Source: Clavelina lepadiformis
Lineage: Eukaryota; Chordata; Ascidiacea; Aplousobranchia; Clavelinidae
NCBI RefSeq assembly: GCF_947623445.1
Contig: NC_135246.1
Location: 15,979,856-16,043,855, forward strand
Direction of reading: 5' to 3'
DNA length: 64,000 nt
Shown here: piece after piece, positions 26,010-38,170 of the stretch
Position numbering within the stretch: the first letter of the stretch is position 1
Layout: each line of letters begins with the position of its first letter
Program-made: the position numbers and the translations under genes
The notes under the pieces: model-generated
Seen by the model: the letters and a program-made list of their open reading frames with translations, nothing else
The model's database searches: none
Told to the model about the DNA's origin: nothing

Positions 26010-29000
26010 TCATTCCAACAGTTTTCTTAAAAAGGAATTCGTAATCAACGCAATCAAAGTAAACGAAAGTGATGCGCTCAGCTCAGTGCTACCGCCACCT
26101 ACTGACACTGTGCCGTCGTCATTTTGGATTGTGTCTGAAAAATATAAAGAAAACGTGCAATTATGCAGCTTTGCTTCTTAGTGGTAAAATATTTGAATGC
26201 AGTCAATCCAAAAATGAGAAACCGCTAAAATGAATTGTTGTATAAGTAGCTAAAGATTTAACCAACGCAGTATACCAATGAGTTACCTATTGGTGGCTGC
26301 CAGTCAGATTCAGGCCATCCGATTACGTCTCCATTCTCTTTGTTTTTCTCTTCCAAAAAGGTCATGAGAGGCTCAAAATATTTAACGAGCGAGGAAGAAG
26401 ACATCTTGCTGGATCCTGTTAACTCAAGTAGGGCGTCCTCCCAAGTCTTGCTCGAGCCCAGCTTCAACATGGCGCTGGCATGCGCGGAATAAAATACAAA
26501 GATTGAGCCGACGATATTGGCAAAAAACTTGCCATTGTAAACCGAAAACACACATTTAAAGCGCCTATTACCCGAAAAACATATCAAACGGTTTAACTTC
26601 TACCTCAATTTTTCACCAGCGGCAGTTGTCCCATTAAAGTCGCACTTGTACAGAGGCTGGGTTTGGCCAGCTTCTTTGCATAAGGCCTCGTAGAATTGGA
26701 ACTGCACAATGTAGCTTACAAAGTATCTGTTTCAAAAAGGTCTTTGTTGGTGGGAGTTGATGTTGATCTAAGATATACGATATTGCTGCCATAGCTGAAA
26801 ATTTATCGTTTACAAGTCCTACCTAATATAAGGAACATCGTTCGGAATATGGAACTTTGCACCTGGGTCAAAATCCGTCTCCATCCTATCTAAGGGAGGT
26901 GCCATTCCCTGGTATTGGATACGGTAGTCCCACCAAGCTTTGTTCATTTCAGCAGCGCTTGCCTGACATTACAGTACGTTTCTTTCAAGGGTGTTTTGAT
27001 GAATAGGTTATATTATACTTATGCTATGTTATACCTTGTTTCACCTTTACAAAGTGCGTAAGTTTATGGCAATTCATTTGCATAAGTTATATATCACGCC
27101 AAATTAAAACTTATATCGCAACATAAATACATCAACAAAAATACAAGCAAAAGCAACTACAACCAGGTTACTTACATCGCCACTGAAGACGTCCCATCTC
27201 CACTTGTCCATGAGATAACCGAAAGGAATGAAAGCAATTTTGTCGAGGGCAACACTCATCAGATAATTGATGTCGCTTTCATCGTCTTCAGTCGGTTTGG
27301 GAATAAGTTCAAGCTTGTACAAATGATCTAAAGTTCCGACCGATAGAGCCAAAGTATCACCAACCTGTTAAGGTTTGTAGCAAGTGCTTGTATAAATGGT
27401 AGAAGAAAATCAAACTCGATGAGACAAAAGTCTTTCTAGAACCGGCCTATATAGTTTTGAAGTTCATTATACTGTAGCTTATATACGTTGCGTGCACGTT
27501 GGCAAAAATTCGTCATTTTTAACGATTTAATATGACTTTTATTCAGGTTCAAAACTACAAATTACAAGAGACACATACTGCCTCATGAAAACCGGGATTT
27601 GCTCCTTCCCTGAAAGTGACAGGTTGGTCTTTGTACTGAAGGAAATATTGGATGTGCCCCATCTCGTGGTGGATCGTCACAAAATCTGCCTGGTTAAGTT
27701 CGGTGCACATCTTTATTCTAGGAATATATTTGGCACAAAAAGAAACATTTTAAAAAGTTTAGAAATTAGAAATTATTATAAGTAAATAAACTAAACGCCT
27801 TGAACTCATAGAATTTGTTTGCTATACATTGGTCAACAAATTAACATTCGACTTACGTTCGTTTTCTAACTTTTAAAGGATGTGAATTCAAATACATACG
27901 GTATATATATATATACAAGATGTACGTCTATATAAAACTAATTAGAACCTGAAATCCTTTCTGTTATAAAAATCCCAGGCTGAAGCGTGACATACAACTT
28001 CGCGGCCCTCTGGTTTGGTGTACATGGTCTCGTCCCAAAACTCTTGGGGAAGACGAATCAATCCCATGTCTCCGAAGAAATCGTCGGCTACCTCAAACAT
28101 TTCACGGGCATTCCAACCCTATATGCAGCAAACATTTAATAATAATATAAAAAGAAATGTAAATAATAATAATATATATTTATAAATTTCGTTATAATTT
28201 TAACATTCCATAGATATAAAATATGCAAAATCAAAGTCAAGCACACTACGGCTACAAAGAGATGAAAGAAGCCTCACCTTCGCTACAATTCCAGCAGTCG
28301 CATCCGGCCTAGACTTATCTGGATATGGCACTAGCAGATCGTAGATATTCAACCAGTCTTGCGCCCACATATTTCCGAGCAAATGAGCTGGTATGGGGCC
28401 TCTTAGATTGATTACTTTATCACCGTATCGATTGTGCAATTGTCTGCCGGAAACCGCAAAAGGTTATCACACAAACTAAACGTACAAGAATAGATTTACC
28501 TAACTGTAAAGGTAGTTTTACCCTGAGTGATTACATATCATTCAGCATACCCAGCGAGCAGTAGAAGATCTAACAATTTGGAGTTGTCGTTCAAGTTATT
28601 CAATTTGCGTTTGAAAAATTCATGTTAACTGCCTTCGATTCTGTATAGTTTTTAGCTCTTTTGTTAGATGTTTTAACATTCTAAACTCTAAAGCACCTGC
28701 GTGCGTATGCGTGAAGTTGTTGATAGAAAGGAAGCATCTCTTGCCAAATTTCCTCAAATTGGGCTTCTATGTTTGGGGTTTCGTAGGCGGATCGCCAAAA
28801 TGCACCCATGTCATCGTAACCTGACATTAACAAATGTTTGAAATGAACGTTGTATCATGAAGTGAGTCTAGGATTGTTAATGAGAGAAGTATTTTGTCAT
28901 ACCATTCAAAAAGGCCACTTCGTTTTGAAGTCCGACATATTTTATGTAATCATCTCGCATTTTTTTCCCGCTAGCGTCGCGCCAGCCTACCCAGGCATCG

Positions 29001-32000
29001 CGCAGTAGATTGTAGTCTCTAGATGTCGCCATCGTCGCAGTTAAATCAGGGTCCAGAGGAACACACGTGTCACTACCACCCAAACCGCACACTTTCGCCG
29101 TACTGTATTGTGTTTGCATTTTTGAGTTAACAGAAGAGAGCTAAAACAAAGAAAGCACGTTTTAGGCCTATTACGACATATCAGTAAAACACAAGCACAG
29201 ATAGAACACAAAAACTCTAAAACAAAAAAACTATAAAATAGTAGTTCAACAGCAAGTAGAAAGATGAACACCCAACGGAGAGAAGTTAGTGAGAAACAGT
29301 AAACAGAGAAAAGTTAAATGTTTTCCGGACAAAGTGGTAAATAGATGGAAGAACTTTCATTACTATTTGTCTAAGCAGTATCATTCACCTCTTGAAGGTC
29401 ATCGTCTGGTAAAGCGCCCTCTCCAAGAACACTGATCTTCTCCATCAAACGTTTGTCTAATTCATCTGTAATTTCATCAGGATCATATTGCTTTGCTAGG
29501 ACAGCTTGTTCTGCTTGGAACTTGGACATAGCTTGACTTTTTATTTCCTGCAGGTCAGAAATCACGTTATTAATAATGTAAAAAAGACGAGGTCAGTAGA
29601 TTACCAATTTTCTGGTTATTTATTCAATTATAAATTTAAAACATGAAATTGGTTAAATTTGGTTATTTGTTAACTCTACCGCCCGCATGTTTTCGTTAGA
29701 AATTCATTTGCGATAAAGATTTGCAAACTTTTCTTTGCGTATCTACTTACAGGCAACAATATTCTTTAAATTTAAAAAAAGGTTATTTGACTTTGATTGA
29801 GCTTATATAATTGTATTTGAAGTTTTTGTATGCATAGGCTTATTTAAATTTATTTTAACTTTACAAAAATTATTTGAATTATGAATTTCGTATGAACTTA
29901 ATTGTATGCATTTATTTGAATATTTAAGGATCAATTAAAAGTTACATAAAATTCAAAACCATAAATTCATTTTAGATTATGAATGTTATAGCTGGTAACA
30001 GGCAATGCAACACATAACCAGGGGAAGCGGTTATAACTTCACGTTTAACGTTTGTGTTTTTAAGCCAAAAGATGAATCTCTAAAAACCGGTGCGTATTTC
30101 ACAAAAAGTTTTACAGGTTCAAGTGTTGAGTATTGCGTTATGGTTCGTTTGCTGTCTAGTTTCATATATCACTAGTATATGATACTACAGTTCAGTTTCA
30201 TCATAAACTACTACTTGCAAATAATTATTTGCGTAATTAGTTAGCTGCAAACCTACTGAGCCTTACAGCAGTTTCGTTACGCTTTCTAGAAATAATATTT
30301 TTAAACCCAGTTTCGGTTAAACTTCAATTTAAGTTGATCACACCAGAGTACTAGACAAATAAATCGTTCATCAAAATCCCACAAATCAAAGTAAAATTAC
30401 TCCCAGCCTTCGTTGGCGCAATTATCAAAACAACACTGAAAGAGCTGCAAAAAATAAGACTGTTAGGAAATAGCCTAGTTTGGACATATAGGTCTCACCA
30501 TTTCAGCTTGTGTGGCGTCATTAATATCGGTGTTGTAATTCCATTCTGCGAGCACCGCTTGGTAATAGGCGTCTTCCGCAGTCGAGTTATACTGGTCCAG
30601 AAATACTGGTGCGTCGTCAGCAGATTTCCATCCCTCTGTCATGGAAAATTACTTTTTGACTTAAATTTTTTTCGGTTAGCAATACACGAATCATAGACAA
30701 AATGTAACTCCAAAAACAAAAATTTCACTGACAGCCACAAATCTTTCAATTTTCGATAACCCTAAACGAGCTTCAGTAACTTACTTGGCCTCCAATTCGT
30801 ATCGTTCCATCCTGGTGTGTCGCCATTCTCCTGGTTTTTCTGCTGTAGCCACTCAATGAGGGGTTGGAAGTAGCTTTTCAACGATTGTGTGGTCATGTCG
30901 CCTGAACCTGTAAGCTCTTGCATGGCTTCGGGCCAAGGTTTACTTGATCCAAGCTGTAGCATTTTTCTGTACATTCAGAAAAGTGGTTAAAGAACAAGAT
31001 AAGTAGCATTAAGGTTATCGATGTACCATTAAGATAAAGTGAGCTTAAGAATTTAAAGAAGATCTAAGGAGTGATCTAATCTAAAAAAAGCAACACAAAT
31101 TGTAGTCTACAGTGTATAAGGTGTTTTTTGTTAAAGATATATTTGAAGCAACTGACGCAAGTTTCGTTCCAGCATCAGTCGACTGATAGAAATCACATTT
31201 ATACAGGTCGTCGGTGTTGCCAGCCTCATTACACATCGCCTCATAAAACTGGAATTGCACTACAAAACTGACGAAATATCTACAAAAAAGAAACCAACAT
31301 AATCATTGAGGTCAGGACATGTGCTATATTTAGCTGATTAAATGACGAATAAGTTACCTTATGTAAGGTGTGTTTGCGGGAATGTGATATTTGGCGCCCG
31401 GGTCAAAGTCCAAGGTGTTATCTCGTTCAACGGGTGTAACTATGCCTTGGTACTGCAATCTACGAAAAGAAACAGGCACCAACTGACACAAGTAAAACAA
31501 AGAAACGCTTCGCATTTGTACGTGAGCGTATATATCTTAAATTGTGCTTTGTTGATGGACAGGTGATTTCCTGCCAAAACAGTGTTTGTCCCGGCTTATA
31601 CATATACAATGAATTAGTATTATCAGAAAAAGTCAGACATTGTACTGCAGTTACCGGAGGTCATCCCAGGATTTCTGATAGTTTTCTTTTGTAGTTGTAC
31701 CGTCAAACACCCTCCATCGCCATTTGTCGATCATGTAGCCGAAAGGAAGAAAAGCGATCTTGTCCAGGGCTTGGCTAAGCAAGTAATTAATGTCGGCTTC
31801 ATAATCGTTCTCAACCTGGTCTATCAAACCGATTTTCTTAAGATGCTTTGGTGTACTGACTGATAAGGCAAGAGTGTCACCAACCTGGAAATAACCAGCA
31901 GTAACGAAAGGATTAGATAACAGATCAACAGGAAATTAATTATTGACGAGAATAACTCATCAACTGTGCTTCCTATCTTGTGATAGTTTGTGCCACGCTT

Positions 32001-35000
32001 TTGTGTACCGATGTCCCTACACTTGTTTTACATTAAGAGCACTAAACTTGCTGCACATCTATACACCTATAATCATATCGAGGTATACAGTTTCTCATCG
32101 GTACATTGTTTTTCCTGTCATATTTTATAGCATATGTAGTTCGTTTTATATTATACGACATGTACTACGTACAACAGGCATAGGATTTAATAAAACAAAT
32201 TGCTATACTTGTGCGATGCCCAACCAGCGTTAAAAAAAGCTTCAGAGCATTGATGACTAACACTTACAGCTTCATGAAAACCAGGGTTAGCACCACCCCT
32301 GAAAGGTACAGGTAGATCTTTGTATTGTTGGTAGTACTGTATGTGACCCATCTCGTGATGTACGGTGATAAGATCTTCCATATTTACCACAGTGCACATC
32401 TTTATTCTAAAAAAACGTTAAATCGAGCTTCAAATCTTATGCATTAACAAGAAACTGCATTCCAGAAGTCTTGGTGAATTTTGAAAAATACCTAAAGTCT
32501 TTTCTGTTGTAAAAATCCCAGGCTGACGCGTGGCAAGTGACATCTCTGTCGTCTGGTTTCTCAATCATGGAGTTATTCCAGAATTCCTCAGTCATTGCTT
32601 TGAGACCCAGCGAGGTGAAGAATTCTTCTGAAACTTTGAACATTTTCTCGGCGTCGTAACCCTATGACGGAAATTCTTTTTGATATCTGCTTCGGTTTTA
32701 ACTTTGTAAAACTTTACATTGAATTACGAATAAAAAAAAACAGCAAAAGTGACCAATATCCTAATGAAAGTCACAGTCTAAATGTTGTTAATGTCACATA
32801 CATTCTAAAGGTTAGGTTTACACAGTTCTTTGGAAAAATGTTGTTAAACAAAACAATTTAAGACCACAGTCCTATAGATCAACGAATCTGTAAATATTTC
32901 ACCTGTTCAACCATGCCTGGCGTGGCGTCGACGCCAGTTTTATCCGGGAATGGCTCGAGAAGGTCGTATATATTGCCCCATTGCTGAGCCCACATATTTC
33001 CTGTATTACGTTCAATAAACAATTGAAAAGATGTCAATTAAAACTAAAAATAATAACTGCTGTAAGCCAATGCAAATGTCATATATAACTAGTATTCATA
33101 GAATAGTTGACGTTACCGAGCAAATGTGCAGGTATCGGCCCATTCAGGTTTATGTAATCAGGTCCATAAACGTCATAAAGTTTTCTTCTTACGTAAGCAT
33201 GCAGCTCTTTGTAAAGTGGTTCGAGCTGTTATAAAAGAAAAATATAATTTTTTGTAAATTTATCGTTGTGAAACTATAGGTTTTCACATATGAAGAGGGC
33301 GTTAGTGATTTAGTTTCGCCATATTTTCTTTATCTTAAAACAACACATTTGCTCTCAGCTACTTTCAACGAAACAAGTAACAGTTAATTTTACTATTGTT
33401 CGAACTGTGTGAAACAAGGAGTCATTAAAATTACTGATAAACTTTATAGGTCTAAGAAAAGTGATAAATTTTCTTCTACCTTACCGTTGGTAATGCGGAT
33501 ACGGTTTACTGTACTGTATAGGGTAAACATTGCTATCGTTTTATAGCATAATTAATTTTCATACCTAATTTTTTAAGTTATTTATAGCTTTTTGTTCCAT
33601 CATTTTATTAAGTTATAAACTTCAATTTAACCTAACCGGACGCCTGGAAATCAAACAAGCATGATCAAAAATGACGAGGCAAAATATAATTGTTTAGCAA
33701 TAAAGCGGAAGATCCCAATCGTGCAGTAAATACTAAATATTAGCAAGTCTAAACATGCCTACCTCATGCCACAGATCTTCTGTAGTTGCTTCTAGGTCTG
33801 GTAACTCATACCATGACCTCCAGTATTCCCCTGTGTCTTTAAAGTCTTTTAAAATAAACATAGGATTAAAACTTTGAATCGCCTTCCACAAAATGCTTGA
33901 TCCGCGAGTTTAACGGTTTCGGATCCTAACTGAATGCACAGTATTAACATCGTTTCTCTGTATATAGTGTGGCTTTTAAATAAATGTACTTGAACACCGC
34001 CTATTGCATAAGATATTTATGAAGTTTTATAACCGCTGCACAGTTATGTCATATTTCGTTCTCACTATCATCTTGGCGGGCTTTGTTTGACAATGCTACA
34101 AAATCTTCATAATCGTTTTTGATTGGTCGACCAGCAGCCTCGTACCAGCCCTTCCAGGCCCACTTCAGTTCCTGGTAGTCACGTGACGTGGCCATCAACT
34201 CAGTCAAATCTTCAAAACGGAAACAAGGTTTAAACATTTTTAAATAAAACAATTTTTATACGTCACAATATTCATTCTTTGTTTCTTCTTTGGCGAAATC
34301 GAGAACCAAAAAAACGATTTCGGCTCACCTGGATCGAGCGGAAGTGAAGTGCCATCTGGTAAGACGGCTTCTGCAGTGCTGTAAGTTTGTTCCATCTTAC
34401 CAGCCAAATTATTGTACTGAAATTTGAATGTAAAAATGATTTGCGTTTTTTTCACTGTTGTGGAATGGAGTTATGATACAAAACGGTTTGAGTTATTAAT
34501 ATTTACCTCTTCTTGCTCGGCAGGTGGCAGATTAGCCGTTCCTAAAATCATAATGTCCTCCAATTGCCGTTTAACTTCTTTATCTGCAAAATTATGATTT
34601 GAATGAAACGAGGTTCTATTGGGAGCAACATAGAGAACGAAAGAATAAGAAATACTTTAAGAATGCGTTAGTAGAGCTGTATACAAGCGTAAATAAAGCG
34701 AATAATCATGTATACATCGCAGACCTTAAATGAAGGTTTTATTCAAACCACATTTCGCGGGCCTAGTTGTAGGCCCAGTTCGTGGGTAACAACACTTTAT
34801 GATGGTATACCAACTCGACCACATGCAATCTAAAGTTAATAAGAATTATGCGTTTGGTACCAGTTAGATTGTCAATATCGGCTTCAAATAGCGACTTAGC
34901 TCTGGTTCCGTAGTCCAGTGTGAATTGTGACTCTTTCAGGCTTTCTTTGTTCTGAAAAAAAGTTTTAAAATTAATGCAGTGCTAAATATAATCAACTATA

Positions 35001-36773
35001 AAAGAAGTTTCAAGTAAAATGTTACATGCTTTTGAAAAACTGTTGCAAGTTAATAACAAACAGTTTATAAGGTTTGAAAATGTTTGACCTCACAATTGTA
35101 AGTGTTTACAACATTCTTTAAAAGTTTCAGCCATTGTTAGGGTATATGCGTAACAATGATGTTACAAAGTCTTTGTAATTTAATTGTTTGCACAACCCTT
35201 TGACATTAACATTAATGCTTTTGTGCGATTAACTGAGCATAAGGTTTTTAGTAATAGTCAACAGCTACACCATAAACCATAATTCTTGATCGAAAATTAT
35301 AACGCTTCTGTCTGGTCAACAACTGCACTGTCAGCAGATTAAGCAAACAAAGACGCAACTGTCAATAAAAATGCTTTAATTATTACCTAGAATTGCGTCA
35401 AGTTTTTATTCATTTATTCGGCTGAGCTGTTTGCTAATTTCATCACTGACGTAGATGACGCTTAAAGTCACAAATGTTTGCCAACAAGAACGTTTCTCTT
35501 TTCATCCCGCAATCTGTGATATTGATAAACGTTTGTAATCGCAACTGAAACTATGACCCTGGCATCTGAAGATTTCAACATGAAGGCTTTTAAGGAAATG
35601 TGGACGCTCACTTGCCATGGCTAAACTACGAAGCGTAAAATATTAAATTTTCCATCAATCAATCATTTTCCCATTCCCTTAAAATGACATTTATCTTTAT
35701 TTGTCGTTGTTTGATATCAAGCAAAGGTAAGTTTTTTTGGGGTAATGATTAATAAACGAAGTCACGGGAGATTGTTGCACCACGTATTGCACTATTTAAG
35801 TTGCGCCATCACAAACAACAACCATTTGTCTTTGTTTGTTATGTAAGGTAATAAGGTCGAAATGAAATAGCAATTAACAAAATGCGGATAAATACATCAT
35901 ATATTAAGAATGGAAAACGATGTATATATTGGCCGGGTAAATCAAATGAACGATGGTTAATAACGAAACACTTTTTCAAGTGTTGGGTTAATTTAAAAAA
36001 AAAATTGATAAACAAACCACTAGTTATGGTTATGATGGTTAAACAAGAACTTGCAAATTGTAAATTTCAAATAAAAAAAGTTATAGCGTTATTTAATTTA
36101 TGGCCACGTCATTTTCATGACAACTTCTCGAAAACAACGACAAATCTAAACCGAATATACTCATTTCTGTATATCTGCAAAGAAAAATCACATCCTTGAT
36201 CCTTGCAACGATACAAGTAAAACCAAATTCGTGCGATTTTCTTGACAAAAAACAAACTTTTCTTACCATCTCTTCGAGATTGTAATCTGTCAAGTTGGTT
36301 TGATAATTCCATGACGTTGTAACCGAATCGTAAAGGACGCTCTCCGCATCTCTGGTGTAGTTATTCACAAATTCTTGGGCCAGATCATCGATTTCAGCGC
36401 AATGCACCCCGCTAAAAATAAAAAATCAATTTCTAGTACCTCGAATATCATAATGAGCTGACTTATTATAAGATAAACATTCGAAGGTACGTTTTATTGG
36501 TGTACGTAATTTTGATTTGACAAGAAAAAATAATATTGAAGAAAAAGCGAAAAATTGAATATATAGGAATAAAGGGCGTATGAGCAAACGATTAAAACAC
36601 TTTATTAAAAACAAGGTTATCAACAAAAATTAATTTTGATTCTATGGGCCTATTTTAAACTTGTTCTGTACGTTTGGCTTTCGCATTTTTACAAAGCATG
36701 TGCCATAAATATATGTATGAGCGGCTTACTTTATGAGCAGAATTGCAAACACGAGTGCGCCCGATGCATCCAT
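26010..36773 (-). CDS. Two-domain angiotensin-converting enzyme (peptidyl-dipeptidase A, M2 family)
   Basis: 27 exons, in transcript order: 36773-36730, 36411-36267, 34951-34861, 34583-34507, 34416-34329, 34209-34066, 33845-33763, 33225-33117, 33000-32903, 32661-32492, 32406-32268, 31884-31655, 31459-31358, 31279-31157, 30966-30785, 30635-30499, 29547-29389, 29140-28903, 28820-28697, 28443-28278, 28118-27949, 27717-27579, 27364-27176, 26962-26823, 26726-26604, 26474-26287, 26134-26010. Phases match throughout, giving about 1240 residues (human somatic ACE is ~1306). [20 protein letters not shown] is a signal peptide. Each half is a complete M2 catalytic domain: HEMGH at ~367-371 and ~957-961, the third zinc ligand in GFHEA (~395, ~985), and PYIRYFVS with the Arg/Tyr pair that contacts chloride and substrate. 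The family cleaves C-terminal dipeptides from peptides outside the cell. Domain 1 has FRGGANPG and domain 2 FREGANPG, echoing the human N- and C-domain difference. The tail [22 protein letters not shown] (shown in part) is hydrophobic, suggesting a membrane or GPI anchor. Confidence 0.95.
30386..30444 (-). other. Possible alternative terminal exon between the two ACE domains
   Basis: On the minus strand a strong acceptor (pyrimidine tract ending tttttgcag) lies inside the intron after exon 30635-30499. It opens a phase-0 frame of 15 codons ([15 protein letters not shown]) that ends in a stop. If used, the transcript would encode roughly domain 1 plus a short Cys-rich tail, a soluble single-domain ACE. 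No donor is needed for a last exon. This could equally be chance. Confidence 0.2.
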
Positions 36774-38126
36774 GCTTCTTGTCAGCTAAACGTTTCTGAT
36801 TAAGTATTCTATAACACAAACAGTTTTGAAGTAATTCTCTTTTTGTTTTTATTGCACTTGTTTAAACAGTTTTGAACACCGTTGTAACAGGATTTTAAGC
36901 TTGGTGTCTGTTAAACTGACAGGTACTCATACGTGCTCATACTAAATACTAAATACTCATACTCAAACGTGGCCACAAAAAATTTTATTCAACTAAATTA
37001 ACTTCACTCAAAGTCCTCACATAGTCGCTTTCTTACACGTTTCTTTTTATCAGCAATGAAAAAACTGTTTGAACACATCAGTTAAGTTGAACTAAAAAAG
37101 TATTTATCAATCCATCAGGAAACCGGTAACCTCTAAAATGTGCCATCAGACGCACTGGGAATAGTGCAGCAAACAATATACCGGTGGTTCTAGGAGGCCC
37201 ATTTTTATATCAGCAAGCGGTAAATATTTGCTTTACATTTAAGGACATTATTCGATTATGCTGTTGTCTCGTACCACCGTTTACGCCTACAGGTTTACGG
37301 TTCGTCAAACATGTCATTCGATTTGTGGAAATGGCGGCAATGATGTTTTCTACTTTAACTGCAGTGAAAAATTTTTGTAATTTGATAGTGCTTTTACAAT
37401 ACCATAAAAGCAAATACTATTCTTTTTACAATTTTAATTCGCTGTATACAAAAGTAACACTACAGACACGCGGTACACGCTCACTAAGCTCCAACATGTC
37501 GCTTCTCGCACTCCGGAAATCATTAAAAGTCATAGAACTTTAAAATTTTTAATTTCTGTTCCCATGTTTTACTTTCACTTTTCGCCGTGCTGATTAACAC
37601 AGCCCTGAAGTGCTGTGTACAGTGTACAATACAACACAAGCGACAAATCGAAACCTCTGTAAAGAAAAAATGAGGTTTCAATTTGGTCTATGTCTTTATG
37701 ACATCACATAGGGTCATAACCCTATTTCTGTACAAGTATTCACGCTGTGCGAGAGTAATCAAAAAGGCTGTGGTCTACGCAGAAAACACACAAGTTACAT
37801 ATGGAAAAACTGCAGCTGCAACGCTGGAAATCAATGTAGGAAACCGTCACTTGTATTCGAAGAATAATTCTTTTACGAAGACCATCTTATATAATAACTG
37901 CATACTGTCAACAATTGATCTCTCAGCAAAATTAATGGACCCATTATTTACGATATGTTACGTTGCCATCCCTCAAAACAACTAGAAAATGTATCAGTTG
38001 TATAGATGGTAACGGATCCGTAACAGGCGAGGTTAAACGCATTAAAAGAAATAGGAAAACCACTCGGAGTAGAATTTTTATCCAATAAGCGAAATACTGA
38101 TTATGATTTTACTGCAAGGGTTAAAA

Positions 38127-38170
38127 CAGGGATGGCGAAAGTGCGGCCAAATGCCAAATGCGGCCATTGC
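38127..38170. mobile_element. Possible orphan hAT-like terminus
   Basis: CAGGGATGGCGAAAGTGCGG followed by a GCGGCC-rich repeat resembles one end of a hAT MITE. No matching inverted terminus or target duplication was found nearby, although a second GCGGCC-containing stretch occurs at about 38456. It is probably a broken copy. Confidence 0.25.

Noticed and set aside
37184..37985. Two open frames of 119 and 100 codons on the + strand
   Set aside because: Compositionally random, no motif, no conserved splice context; probably chance.
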